Assembly: GCA_037127315.1 (NCBI GenBank)
Contig: JBBBDQ010000445.1
Coordinates: 697,001-761,000, forward strand
Length of the DNA stretch: 64,000 bases
From: Ascarosepion bandense
Taxonomy: Eukaryota; Mollusca; Cephalopoda; Sepiida; Sepiidae
Reading direction: 5' to 3'
Shown piece by piece: positions 1 through 14,400 of the stretch. The notes under the pieces are model-generated. The model searched no databases. It worked only from the letters and a program-made list of their open reading frames with translations, and was not told where the DNA came from. The position numbers and the translations under genes were made by a program. The first letter of the stretch is position 1, and each line of letters begins with the position of its first letter.

Positions 1-3000
1 TCCCTTTACCTTTTCTATAAACTGTTTTCCTTGGTAATTGTTCTGATGGTTTTCCTCATTTCGACTTTATGAATTTCAGCCATAATATAACTTCTCTTTG
101 CCTTTTCTATAAATATTTTCATGGTAATTGTTCTGATAAGCTTTCCTCTTTGGTACCTAGACTTTATGAATTTAAGCCATAATATAGCTTCCCTTTACCT
201 TTTCTGTGTCATATTTTCCTTTAACATTATTTCTGATGAGCTTTCCTCTTTGGTACCTAGACTTTATGAATTTAAGCCATAATATAGCTTCCCTTTACCT
301 TTTCTATAAATATTTTCATGGTAATTGTTCTACGATGAGCTTTCCTCTTTGGTACCTAGACTTTATGAATTTAAGCCATAATATAGCTTCCTTTACCTTT
401 TCTATAAATATTTTCATGGTAATTGTTCTGATGAGCTTTCCTCTTTGGTACCTAGACTTTATGAATTTAAGCCATAATATAGCTTCCCTTTACCTTTTCT
501 ATAAATATTTTCATGGTAATTGTTCTGATAAGCTTTCCTCTTTGGTACCTAGACTTTATGAATTTCAGCCATAATAGCTTCCCTTTACCTTTTCTATAAA
601 AATATTTTCATGGTAATTGTTCTGATAAGCTTTCCTCTTTGGTACCTAGACTTTGTGAATTTAGCCATAATATAGCTTCCCTTTACCTTTTCTATAAATA
701 TTTTCATGGTAATTGTTCTTGATGAGCTTTCCTCTTGGTACCTAGACTTTATGAATTTAAGCCATAATAGCTTCTCTTTACCTTTTCTATAAATATTTTC
801 ATGGTAATTGTTCTGATAAGCTTTCCTCTTTGGTACCTAGAACTTTATAAATTTAATATAATACCATTGTACACTTTTCTACTAATATTTTTCATGGTAA
901 TTGTTCTGATGAGCTTTCCTCTTTGCATTTTCATTTATAATTTAGCTGCAATAATAGCTTCCTTTTATTTTCTATAAATATTTTCATGACCAATTTGTTC
1001 TGATGAGCTTTCCTCTTTGGTACCTAGACTTTATAAATTTAGTATAATATGCTTCCCTTTTGCCTTGCTATAAATATTTTTATGGTCATTGTTCTGATGA
1101 GCATTCCTCTTTGAGTACCTAGACTTTATGAATATAAGCCACATAATATAGCTTCTCTTTACCTTTTCTATAAATATTTTCATGGTAATTATTTCTGATA
1201 AGCTTTCCTCTTTGGTACCTAGACTTTATGAATTTCAGCCTTAATATAGCTTCCCTTTACCTTTTCTTTCAATATTTTCATGGTAATTGTTCTGTTGGCT
1301 TTCCTCTGCCATTTCATTTGTAGTTACAAGCCATAATGCAGCTTCCTTTAACTTTTCCTTAAATATTTTCATGAAGTAGTTGTTCCCAGTGAAGCTTTCC
1401 TCTTGGTACACCTAGACTTTGTAATTTCAACCATAATATAGCTTCTCTTTACCTTTTCTATAAATATTTTCATGGTAATTGTTCTGATAAGCTTTCCTCT
1501 TTGCATTCTAGACTTTGAATTTAAAAGCATAATAATAGCTTCCCTTTACCTTTTCTAAATATTTTCATGTGGTAATTGTTCTGATGAGCTTTCCTCTTTG
1601 GTACCTAGACTTTATGAATTTCAACCATAATATAGCTTCCCTTTACCTTTTCTATAAATATTTTCATGGTAATTTGTTCTGATGAGCTTTCCTCTTTGGT
1701 ACCTAGACTTTATGAATTTAAGCCATAATATGCTTCTTTTAACTTTTCTGCTAAGTATTTTCTGTGGTAATTGTTTTCAGTGACTTTTATCACTGGTACC
1801 TAGACTTTATGAATTTAAGCCATAATATAGCTTCCCTTTACCTTTTCTATAAATATTTTCATGGTAATTGTTCTGATGAGCTTTCCTCTTTGGTACCTAG
1901 ACTTTATGAATTTAGCTTCTGTCTGCTTCCCTTGCTTTTCATAAATATTTTCATGGTAATTGTTCTGATAAGCTTTCCTCTTTGGTACCTAGACTTGCTG
2001 AATTTCAGCCGCTGTATAGCTTCCCTTTTACCTTTTCTATAAATATTTTCATGGTAATTGTTCAGTAAACTTTTCCTCTTTGGGTACCTGAACTTTATGA
2101 ATTTGCTTAATATAGCTTCCCTTTACCTTTTCAATATTTTTCAGCAATGTAATTTATTCATAATCAACTTTCCTCTTTATTCCTAGACTTTGTAATTTAG
2201 CCATAATATGTACTTACACCCTACCTTTTCTATAATATTTTCCATTATTATTTCCATTATTTTCCTCTTTATAGTGCCTAGACTTTATGAATTTAAGCCA
2301 TAATATAGCTTCTCTTTACCTTTTCATAAATATTTTCATGGTAATTGTTCTGATAAGCTTTCCTCTTTGAGTACCTAGACTTTATGAATTTCAGCCATAA
2401 TATGACTTCCTTTACCTTTTCTATAAATATTTTCATTGACAATTATTCCTGATGAGCTTTCCACTTTGGTACCTAGACTTTATGAATTTAAGCCATAATA
2501 TAGCTTCCCTTTACCTTTTCTATAAATATTTTCATGGCATGCATTGTTCTGATGAGCTTTCCTCTTTGGTACCTAGACTTTATGAATTTAAGCCATAATA
2601 TAGCTTCCCTTTACCTTTTCTATAAATATTTTTATGGTCATTGTTCTGATGAGCATTCCTCTTTGGTACCTAGACTTTATGAATATAAGCCATAATATAG
2701 CTTCCCTTTACCTTTTCTATAAATATTTTCATGAGTAATTGTTCTGATGAGTTTTTCTCTTTGGTACCTAGACTTTATGAATTTAAGCCATAATAATATA
2801 GCTTCCTTTTTACATTTCTATAATATTTTCATGATAATTGTTCTGATGACTTTCCTCTTTTAATTTTAGACTTTATGAATTTAAACATATGCAACTTCCC
2901 TTTTCTAAATATTTTTATGGTAATTGTTCTGATAGGCTTTCCTCTTTTGGTGCCTAGACTTTATGAATTTAAAGCCATAATATAGCTTCCTTACCTTTTC

Positions 3001-6000
3001 TATAAATATTTTTATAGTGTTGTTCTGATGAGCTTCCTCTTTGGTACCTAGACTTTATGAATTTCAGCAAATAATATTCCCTTTACCTTTTCTCAATATT
3101 TTCCTGGTAATTGTTCTGATAAGCTTTCCTCTTTGGTACCTAGACTTTATGGAAATTTTAACTCATCTACTTCCCTTTACCTTTTCTATAAATATTTTCA
3201 TATTGGTATTGATAGAGTTTTCCTCTTTATTTCCTAGACTTTATGAATTTAAGCCATAATATAGCTTCCTTACCTTTTCTATAAATATTTTCATAGTAAT
3301 TGTTCTGATAAGCTTTCCTCTTTGGTACCTAGACTTTATGAATTTAAACCATAATAACTTCTACCTTTCTATAAATATTTTCATGGTAATTGTTCAATGC
3401 TTTCTACTTCATTTTCATTTTTATGAATTTAAGCCATAATATAGCTTCCCTTTACCTTTTCTATAAATATTTTCATGGTAATTGTTCTGATGAGTTTTCC
3501 TCTTTGGTACCTAGACTTTATGAATTTAAGCCATAATATAGCTTCCCCCTTTACCTTTTCTATAAATATTTTCATGGTAATTGTTCTGATAAACTTTCCT
3601 CTTTTAATTTTGCCTATGAACTTTATGAATTTAAGCCATAATATGCTTCCTTTACCTTTTCTATAAATATTTTCATGGTAATTGTTCTGATGAGTTTTCC
3701 TCTTTGGTACCTAGACTTTATGAATTTCAGCCATAATATAGCTTCTCTTTACCTTTTCTATAAATATTTTCATGGTAATTGTTCTGATAAGCTTTCCTCT
3801 TTGGTACCTATGAACTTTATAAGTTATTATATATAGCTTCCCTTTACCTTTTCTATAAATATTTTCATGGTAATGCTACAGTGACTTTCCTCTTTGGTAC
3901 CTAGACTTTATGAATTTAAGCCATAATATAGCTTCTCTTTACCTTTTCTATAAATATTTTCATGTTGTTGTCCTGATAGCTTTCCTCTTGGCATTTTCCC
4001 TAGACTTTATGAATTTAAACCATAATATAACCCCACCTTCTGCCTACTAATATTTTCATGGTAATTGTTCACAAACAAGCTTTCCTCTTTGGTACCTAGA
4101 CTTTATGAATTTAAGCCATAATATAGCTTCCCTTTACCTTTTCTATAAATATTTTCATGGTAATTATTTCCAGTGACTTTCCCTCCACGAATTTTCCTAG
4201 ACTTTATGAATTTAAGCCATAATACCATTCTCTTTACCTTTTCTATAAAAGTATTTTCTGGTAATTGTTCTGATGAGCTTTCCTCTTTGGTACCTAGACT
4301 TTATGAATTTAAGCCATAATATAGCTTCCCTTTACCTTTTCTATAAATATTTTTATGGTCATTGTTCTGATGAGCATTCCTCTTTGGTACCTAGACTTTA
4401 TGAATATAAGCCATAATATAGCTTCCCTTTACCTTTTCTATAAATATTTTCATGGTAATTGTTCTGATGAGTTTTTCTCTTTGGTACCCTTGACTTTATG
4501 AATTTTAAAAACCCATAATATAGCTTCCCTTTACCTTTTCTACCAATATTTTCAGTAATTGTTCTGATGAGCTTTCCTCTTTGGTACCTAGGCTTTGAAT
4601 TTAAGCCATAATATAGCTTCCCTTTACCTTTTCTATAAATATTTTCATGGTAATTGTTTCTAGTAGCTTTCCCTCTTTGGTACCTAGACTTTATGAATTT
4701 AAGCCATAATATAGCTTCTCTTTACCTTTTCTATAAATATTTTCATGATAATTGTTCTGATGGGCTGCCTGTGGGTACCTAGACTTTGTGAATTTAAGAA
4801 ACTATAATATGGCTTCCCTTGCATTTTTCTCATCTTTCACACGTGGTCTTTCTACAGTAAACTTTCTCCTCTTTGGTACCTAGACTTTATGAATTTAGGC
4901 CATAATGCAAACACTTTGCAACCTTTTCATAAATATTTTCACCGTGCATTGTTCTGATGAGCTTTCCTCCTGGCATTTACCTCAAGAATTTATGAATTTA
5001 AACCCTGTCTGCTTCCCTTTACTTTTCATCTTTTTCTGGTAATTGTTCTTAGTGGGCTTTCCTCATTTTGGTGCCTAGACTTTATGAATTCAGCCATAAT
5101 ATAGCTTCCCTTTACCTTTTCTATAAATATTTTCATGGTAACTGTTCTGATGAGCTTTCCTCTTTGGTACCTAGACTTTATGAATTCTAAGCCTAAGGCA
5201 ATATAGCTTCCTTTACCTTTTCTATGAATATTTTTATGGTCATTGTTCTGATGAGCTTTCCTCTTGGTACCTAGATTTTATGAATTTCAGCCATAATATA
5301 GTTTCCTCTTTACCTTTTCTATAAATATTTTCATGGTAATTGTTCTGATAAGCTTTCCTCTTTATACCTAGACTTTATGAATTTAAGCCATATATAGTTT
5401 CCTTTACCTTTTCTATAAATATTTTCATGGTAATTGTTCTGATGAGCTTTCCTTGGTACCTAGACTTTATGAATTTAAGCCATAATATAGCTTCCTTTAC
5501 CTTTTCTATAAATATTTTTATGGTAATTGTTCTGATGAGCTCTCTTTGGTACCTAGACTTTATGAATTTCAGCCATAATATAGCTTCCTTACCTTTTCTA
5601 TAAATATTTTCATGGTAATTGTTCTGATGAGCTTTCCTCTTTGGTACCTAGACTTTATGAATTTAAGCCATAATATAGTTTCCCTTTTAACTTTTCTATA
5701 AATATTTTTATGGTAATTGTTCTGATGAGCTTTTCCTCTTTGGTACCTAGACTTTATGAATTTCAGCCATACATAGCTTCCCTTTACCTTTTCTATAAAT
5801 ATTTTTCTATGGTAATTGTTCTGATAAGCTTTCCTTTGGTACCTAGACTTTATGAATTTAAGCCATAATATAGCTTTCCTTTACCTTTTCTATAAATATT
5901 TTCATGGTAATTGTTCTGATGAGTTTCTCTTGGTACCTAGACTTTATGAATTTAAGCCATAATATAGCTTCCTTTACCTTTTCTATAAATATTTTCATGG

Positions 6001-9000
6001 TAATTGTTCTGATAAGCTTTCCTCTTTTGGTACCTAGACTTTGGTGAATTTCAGCCATAATATAGCTTCCTTTACCTTTTCATAAATATTTTCATGGTAA
6101 TTGTTCTGATGAGCTTTCCTTCTTGTACCTAGACTTTTATGAATTTAAGCCATAATATAGCTTCCCTTTACCTTTTCTATAAATATTTTCATGGTAACTG
6201 TTCTGATGAGCTTTCCTCTTTGGTACCTAGACTTTATGAATTTAAGCCATAATATAGCTTCCCTTACCTTTTCTATAAATATTTTCATGGTAATTGTTCT
6301 GATAAGCTTTCCTCTTTACCTAGGACTTGGTGAATTTAAGCCATAATATAGCTTCCCTTTACCTTTTCTATAAATATTTTCATGGTAATTGTTCTGATGA
6401 AGCTCTCTTGGTACCTAGACTTTATGAATTTCAGCCATTAATATAGCTTTCCTTTACCTTTTCTATAAATATTTTCATTGTAATTGTCTCTGATAAGCTT
6501 TCCTTTTGGTACCTAGACTTTTATGAATTTAGTTTACAATATAGCTTCCCTTTACCTTTTCTATAAATATTTTCATGGTAATTGTTCTGATGAGCTTTCC
6601 TCTTTGGTACCTAGACTTTTTATGAATTTAAGCCATAATATGTGCTCTTACCTTTTCTATAAATATTTTCATGGTAATTGTTCTGATGAGCTTTCCTCTT
6701 TGGTACCTAGATTTTTATGAATTTTAAGCCATAATATAGCTTCCTTACCTTTTCTATAAATATTTTCATGGTAATTGTTCTGATGAGCTTTCCTCTTTTT
6801 GGTACCTAGACTTTATGAATTTAAGCCATAATATAGCTTCCCTTTACCTTTTTCTATAAATATTTTCATGGTAATTGTTCTGATAAGCTTTCCTCTTTGG
6901 TACCTAGACTTTATGAATTTCAGCCATAATATAGCTTTCCCTTTACCTTTTCTATAAATATTTCATGGTAATTGTTCTGATAAGCTTTTCCCTTGGTACC
7001 TAGACTTTATGAATTTAAGCCATAATATAGCTTCCCTTTTACCTTTTCTATAAATATTTTCATGGTAATTGTTCTGATGAGCTTTCCTCTTTGGTACCTA
7101 GACTTTATGAATTTAAGCCATAATATAGCTTCTTTACCTTTTCTATAAATATTTTCATGGTAATTGTTCTGGATAGCTTTCCTCTTTGGTACCTAGACTT
7201 TATGAATTTCAGCCATAATATAGCTTCCTTTACCTTTTCTATAAATATTTTCATGGTAATTGTTCTGATGAGCTTTCCTCTGGGTGTACCTAGATCTTAT
7301 GAATTTAAGCCATAATATAGCTTCCCTTTACCTTTCTATAAATATTTTCATGGTAATTGTTCTGATGAGCTTTCCTCTTTGTACCTAGACTTTATGAATT
7401 TAAGCTATACATAGCTTCCTTACCTTTTCTTATAAATATTTTTATGGTCATTGTTCTGATGAGCATTCCTCTTTGGTACCTAGACTTTGGTGAATATAAG
7501 CCATAATATGTTTCTTTACCTTTTCTATAAATATTTTCATGGTAATTGTTCTGATAAGCTTTCCTCTTTGGTACCTAGATTTCATGAATTTCAGCCATAA
7601 TATAGCTTCCTTTACCTTTTCTATAAATATTTTCATGGTAATTGTTCTGATGAGTTTTCCTCTTTGGTACCTAGACTTTATGAATTTAAGCCATAATATA
7701 GTTTCCCTTTAACTTTTCTATAAATATTTTCATGGTAATTGTTCTGATGAGCTTTCCTCTTTGGTACCTAGACTTTATGAATTTCAGCCATTATAGCTTC
7801 TCTACCTTTTCTATAAATATTTTCATGGTAATTGTTCTGATAAGCTTTCCTCTTGGTACCTAGACTTTATGAATTTAAGCCATAATATAGCTCTTTTACC
7901 TTTTCTATAAATATTTTCATGGTAATTGTTCTGATGAGCTTTCCCTTTTGGTACCTAGACTTTATGAATTTCTAAAGCCATAATATAGCTTCCCTTCATC
8001 TTTCTATAAATATTTTCATGGTAATTGTTCTGATGAGTTTTCCTCTTTGGTACCTAGACTTTATGAATTTAAGCCATAATATAGCTTCCCTTTAACTTTT
8101 CTATAAATATTTTCATGGTAATTGTTCTGATGAGCTTTCCTCTTGGTACCTAGACTTTATGAATTTAAGCCATAATATAGCTTCCCTACCTTTTCTATAA
8201 ATATTTTCATGGTAATTGTTCTGATGAGCTTTCCTCTTTGGTACCTAGACTTTATGAATTTAGCTATAATATAGCTTCCCTTACCTTTTCTATAAATATT
8301 TTCATGGTAATTGTTCTGATAAGCTTTCCTCTTTGGTACCTAGACTTTATGAATTTCAGCCATAATATAGCTTCCTTTTACCTTTTCTATAAATATTTTC
8401 ATGGTACTTGTTCTGATGAGCTTTCCTTTGGTACCTAGACTTTATGAATTTAAGCCATAATATAGCTTCCTTTACCTTTTCTATAAATATTTTCATGGTA
8501 ATTGTTCTGATGAGCTTCCTTGGTACCTAGACTTTATGAATTTAAGCCATAATATAGCTTCTCTTTACCTTTTCTATAAATATTTTCATGGTAATTGTTC
8601 TGATAAGCTTTCTTTGGTACCTAGACTTTATGAATTTAAGCTTCATAATATAGCTTCCCTTTACCTTTTCTATAAATATTTTCATGGTAATTGTTCTGAT
8701 GAGTTTTCCTCTTTGGTACCTAGACTTTATGAATTTCAGCCATAATATAGCTTCTTTACCTTTCTATAAATATTTTCATGGTAATTGTTCTGATAAGCTT
8801 TCCTCTTTGGTACCTAGACTTTATGAATTTAAGCCATAATATAGCTTCCTTTACCTTTTTCTATAAATATTTTCTCATGGTAATTGTTCTGATGAGCTTT
8901 CCTCTTTGGTACCTAGACTTTATGAATTTTAAGCCATAATATAGCTTCCTCTTTACCTTTTCTATAAATATTTTCATGGTAATTGTTCTGATGAGCTTTC

Positions 9001-10984
9001 CTTTGGTACCTAGACTTTATGAATTTAAGCCATAATATAGCTTCCCTTTACCTTTTCTATAAATATTTTCATGGTAATTGTTCTGATGAGCTTTCCTTCT
9101 TGGTACCTAGACTTTATGAATTTAAGCCATAATATAGCTTCCCTTACCTTTTCTATAAATATTTTCATGGTAATTGTTCTGATAAGCTTTCCCTTCTTGG
9201 TACCTAGACTTTATGAATTTCAGCCATAATATAGTTTCCCTTTACCTTTCTTATAAATATTTTCATGGTAATTGTTCTGATAAGCTTTCCTCTTGGTACC
9301 TAGACTTTTATGAATTTAAGCCATAATATAGCTTCCTTTTACCTTTTCTATAAATATTTTCATGGTAATTGTTCTGATGAGCTTTCCTCTTTGGTACCTA
9401 GACTTTATGAATTTAAGCCATAATATAGCTTCTCTTTACCTTTCTATAAATATTTTCATGGTAATTGTTCTGATAAGCTTTCCTCTTTGGTACCTAGACT
9501 TTATGAATTTCAGCCATAATATAGCTTCCCTTTACCTTTTCTATAAATATTTTCATGGTAATTGTTCCTGATGAGCTTTCCTCTTTTGGTACCTAGACTT
9601 TATGAATTTAAGCCATAATATAGCTCTCCTTTACCTTTTCTATAAATATTTTCATGGTAATTGTTCTGATGAGCTTTCCTCTTTGGTACCTAGAGGAATT
9701 TAAGTTTCATAATATAGCTTCCCTTTACCTTTTCTAAATATTTTTATGGTCATTGTTCTGATGAGCATTCCTCTTTGGTACCTAGACTATGAATATAAGC
9801 CATAATATAGCTTTTACCTTTTCTATAAATATTTTCATGGTAATTGTTCTGATAAGCTTTCCTCTTGGTACCTAGACTTTATGAATTTCAGCCATAATAT
9901 AGCTTCCTTACCTTTTCTATAAATATTTTCATGGTAATTGTTCTGATGAGCTTTCCTCTTTGGTACCTAGACTTTATGAATTTAAGCCATAATATAGCTT
10001 CCCTTTTAATCCCTTTTTCTATAAATATTTTCATGGTAATTGTTCTGATGAGCTTTCCTCTTTTGGTACCTAGACTTTATGAATTTTAGCCATAATATTG
10101 TTTTCATCTTTTCTATAAATTATTTTCTCATGGTAATTGTTCTGATAAGCTTTCCTCTTTGTACCTAGATTCTATGAATTGGGCTGTATAATATAGTTTC
10201 CTTACCTTTTCTATAAATATTTTCAGAATTGTTCTGATGAGCTTTCCTTGGTACCTAGACTTTATGAATTTCAGCCATAATATAGCTTCCTTACCTTTTT
10301 CTATAAATATTTTCATGGTAATTGTTCTGATGAGTTTTCTTGGTACCTAGACTTTATGAATTTACCATACATAGCTTCCGTTTAACTTTTCTATAAATAT
10401 TTTCATGGTAATTGTTCTGATGAGCTTTCCTCTTTGGTACCTAGACTTTATGAATTTAAGCCATAATATAGCTTCCCTTTACCTTTTCTATAAATATTTT
10501 CATGGTAATTGTTCTGATGAGCTTTCCTCTTTGGTACCTAGACTTTATGAATTTAAGCCATAATATAGCTTCCCTTTACCTTTTCTATAAATATTTTCAT
10601 GGTAATTGTTCTGATAAGCTTTCCTCTTTGGTACCTAGACTTTATGAATTTAAGCCATAATATAGCTTCCCTTTACCTTTTCTATAAATATTTTCATGGT
10701 AATTGTTCTGATGAGCTTTCCTCTTTGGTACCTAGACTTTATGAATTTAAGCCATAATATAGCTTCTCTTTACCTTTTCTATAAATATTTTCATGGTAAT
10801 TGTTCTGATAAGCTTTCCTCTTTGGTACCTAGACTTTATGAATTTCAGCCATAATATAGCTTCCCTTTACCTTTTCTATAAATATTTTCATGGTAATTGT
10901 TCTGATGAGCTTTCCTCTTTGGTACCTAGACTTTATGAATTTAAGCCATAATATAGCTTCCCTTTACCTTTTCTATAAATATTT

Positions 10985-11950
10985 TCATGGTAATTGTTCT
11001 GATGAGCTTTCCTCTTTGGTACCTAGACTTTATGAATTTAAGCCATAATATAGCTTCCCTTTACCTTTTCTATAAATATTTTTATGGTCATTGTTCTGAT
11101 GAGCATTCCTCTTTGGTACCTAGACTTTATGAATATAAGCCATAATATAGCTTCCCTTTACCTTTTCTATAAATATTTTCATGGTAATTGTTCTGATGAG
11201 TTTTTCTCTTTGGTACCTAGACTTTATGAATTTAAGCCATAATATAGCTTCCCTTTACCTTTTCTATAAATATTTTCATGATAATTGTTCTGATGAGCTT
11301 TCCTCTTTGGTACCTAGACTTTATGAATTTAAGCCATAATATAGCTTCCCTTTACCTTTTCTATAAATATTTTCATGGTAATTGTTCTGATGAGCTTTCC
11401 TCTTTGGTACCTAGACTTTATGAATTTAAGCCATAATATAGCTTCCCTTTACCTTTTCTATAAATATTTTTATGGTCATTGTTCTGATGAGCTTTCCTCT
11501 TTGGTACCTAGACTTTATGAATTTCAGCCATAATATAGCTTCCCTTTACCTTTTCTATAAATATTTTCATGGTAATTGTTCTGATGAGTTTTTCTCTTTG
11601 GTACCTAGACTTTATGAATTTAAGCCATAATATAGCTTTTACCTTTTCTATAAATATTTTATGGTAATTGTTCTGATGAGCTTTCCTCTTTGGTACCTAG
11701 ACTTTATGAATTTCAGCCATAATATAGCTTCCCTTTACCTTTTCTATAAATATTTTCATGGTAATTGTTCTGATGAGCTTTCCTCTTTGGTACCTAGACT
11801 TTATGAATTTAAGCCATAATATAGCTTCCCTTTACCTTTTCTATAAATATTTTTATGGTCATTGTTCTGATGAGCTTTCCTCTTTGGTACCTAGACTTTA
11901 TGAATTTCAGCCATAATATAGCTTCCTTTACCTTTTCTATAAATATTTTC
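10985..11950 (+). repeat. four-monomer higher-order repeat zone in satellite
   Basis: This part of the array is unusually clean, with nearly every monomer 97 bp. A variant carrying TTTATGGTCATTG instead of TTCATGGTAATTG occurs at about 11,079, 11,467 and 11,850, spacings of 388 and about 384 bp, i.e. four monomers. After the first two of these comes a monomer with GAGTTTTTCTC. The order (standard, standard, TTTATGGTCATT variant, GTTTTTCTC variant) is therefore repeated, a local higher-order repeat of about 388 bp. It decays beyond the zone. Confidence 0.7.
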
Positions 11951-13859
11951 ATGGTAATTGTTCTGATGGCTCCTCTTTGGTACCTAGACTTTATGAATTT
12001 AAGCCATAATATAGCTTCCCTTTACCTTTTCTATAAATATTTTCATGGTAATTGTTCTGATAAGCTTTCCTCTTTGGTACCTAGACTTTGAATTTAAGCC
12101 ATAATATGGCTTCCCTTTACCTTTTCTATAAATATTTTCATGGTAATTGTTCTGATGAGCTTTCCTCTTTGGTACCTAGACTTTATGAATTTAAGCCATA
12201 ATATAGCTTCCCTTTACCTTTTCTATAAATATTTTCATGGTAATTGTTCTGATAAGCTTTCCTCTTTGGTACCTAGACTTTATGAATTTAAGCCATAATA
12301 TAGCTTCCCTTTACCTTTTCTATAAATATTTTCATGGTAATTGTTCTGATGAGCTTTCTCTTTGGTACCTAGACTTTATGTGAATTTAAGCCATAATATA
12401 AGCTTCCTTTACCTTTTCTATAAATATTTTCATGGTAATTGTTCTGATGAGCTTTCCTCTTTGGTACCTAGACTTTATGAATTTAAGCCACTTAATGGCT
12501 TCCTTTACCTTTTCTATAAATAATTTCATGGTAATTGTTCTGATAAGCTTTCCTCTTTGGTACCTAGACTTTATGAATTTAAGCCATAATATAGCTTCCT
12601 TTACCTTTTCTATAAATATTTTCATGGTAATTGTTCTGATGAGTTTTCCTCTTTGGTACCTAGACTTTATGAATTTCAGCCATAATATGGCTTCTCTTTC
12701 TCTATAAATATTTTCATGGTAATTGTTCTGATAAGCTTTCCTCTTTGGTACCTAGACTTTATGAATTTAAGCCATAATATAGCTTCCCTTTACCTTTTCT
12801 ATAAATATTTTCATGGTAATTGTTCTGATGAGCTTTCCTCTTTGGTACCTAGACTTTATGAATTTAAGCCATATAGCTTCCCTTTGCCTTTTCTATAAAT
12901 ATTTTCATGGTAATTGTTCTGATGAGCTTTCCTCTTTGGTACCTAGACTTTATGAATTTAAGCCATAATATAACTTCCCTTTACCTTTTCTATAAATATT
13001 TTTATGGTAATTGTTCTGATGAGCTTTCCTCTTTGGTACCTATGAACTTTATGAATTTAAGCCATAATATAGCTTCCCTTTACCTTTTCTATAAATATTT
13101 TCATGGTAATTGTTCTGATGAGCTTTCCTCTTTGGTACCTAGACTTTATGAATTTAAGCCATAATATAGCTTCCCTTTACCTTTTCTATAAATATTTTCA
13201 TGGTAATTGTTCTGATGAGCTTTCCTCTTTGGGTACCTAGACTTTATGAATTTAAGCCATAATATAGCTTCCCTTTACCTTTTCTATAAATATTTTCATG
13301 GTAATTGTTCTGATAAACTTTCCTCTTTGGTACCTAGACTTTATGAATTTAAGCCCTTAATATAGCTTCCCTTACCTTTTCTATAAATATTTTCATGGTA
13401 ATTGTTCTGATGGAAACTTTCCTCTTTGTTTCCTAGACTTTATGAATTTAAGCCATAATATAGCTTCTCTTTACCTTTTCTATAAATATTTTCATGGTAA
13501 TTGTTCTGATAAGCTTTCCTCTTTGGTACCTAGACTGAATTTAAGCCATAATATAGCTTACCTTTACCTTTTCTATAAATATTTTCATGGTAATTGTTCT
13601 GATAAAGCTTTCCTCTTTGGTACCTAGACTTTATGAATTTAAGCCATAATATAGCTTCCCTTTACCTTTTCTATAAATATTTTCATGGTAATTGTTCTGA
13701 TGAGCTTTCCTCTTGGTACCTAGACTTTATGAATTTAAGCCACTGTACAGCTTCTCTTCTTCTACTTTCTCTTGTCCACCATAGTAGTGTTTCCAGTAGG
13801 CTTTCCTCTTTGCTTCCTAGACTTTGAGTTGCAAAGCATAATATCAGCTTCCCTTTACC

Positions 13860-14400
13860 TTTTCTATAAATATTTTTATGGTCATTGTTCTGATGAGCAT
13901 TCCTCTTTGGTACACCTAGACTTTATGAATATAAGCCATAACCCTTTTGTACTATAAGCTATTTTCATGGTAATTGTTCCGTGGGTTTTTCTCTTTGGTA
14001 CCTAGACTTTATGAATTTAAATATAATATAGCTTCCCTTTTACCTTTTCTATAAATATTTTCATGATAATTGTTCAGTGAGCTTTCCTCTTTGGTACCTA
14101 GACTTTATGAATTTAGGCTATATAGCTTCCTTGCCTTTTCTATAAATATTTTCATGGTAATTGTTCTGATGAGCTTTCCTCTTTGGTACCTAGACTTTAT
14201 GAATTTAAGCCATATTCTGCTTCCCTTTACCTTTTCTATAAATATTTTTATGGTCATTGTTCTGATGAGCTTTCTCTTTGGTACCTAGACTTTATGAATT
14301 TCAGCCATAATATAGCTTCCTTTACCTTTTCTATAAATATTTTCATGGTAATTGTTCTGATGAGTTTTCTCTTTGGTACCTAGACTTTATGAATTTAAAT
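13860..14400 (+). repeat. second copy of the four-monomer higher-order block
   Basis: The same order of variants as at 11,079-11,600 recurs: TTTATGGTCATTG with GAGCATTCC and GAATATAAGCC, then a GTTTTTCTC monomer, then one with CATGATAATTG, then a standard monomer, then TTTATGGTCATTG with TTTCAGCC, then GTTTTCTC. The two TTTATGGTCATT variants are about 374 bp apart, four monomers less small deletions. A segment of several monomers was evidently copied as a block. Confidence 0.6.

Noticed and set aside
10568..10664. Hammerhead ribozyme in the satellite monomer because of CTGATGAG
   Set aside because: CTGATGAG is present in most monomers but no stem II followed by GAAA exists at the right distance; the bases encode Ser-Asp-Glu of the LINE-like peptide.
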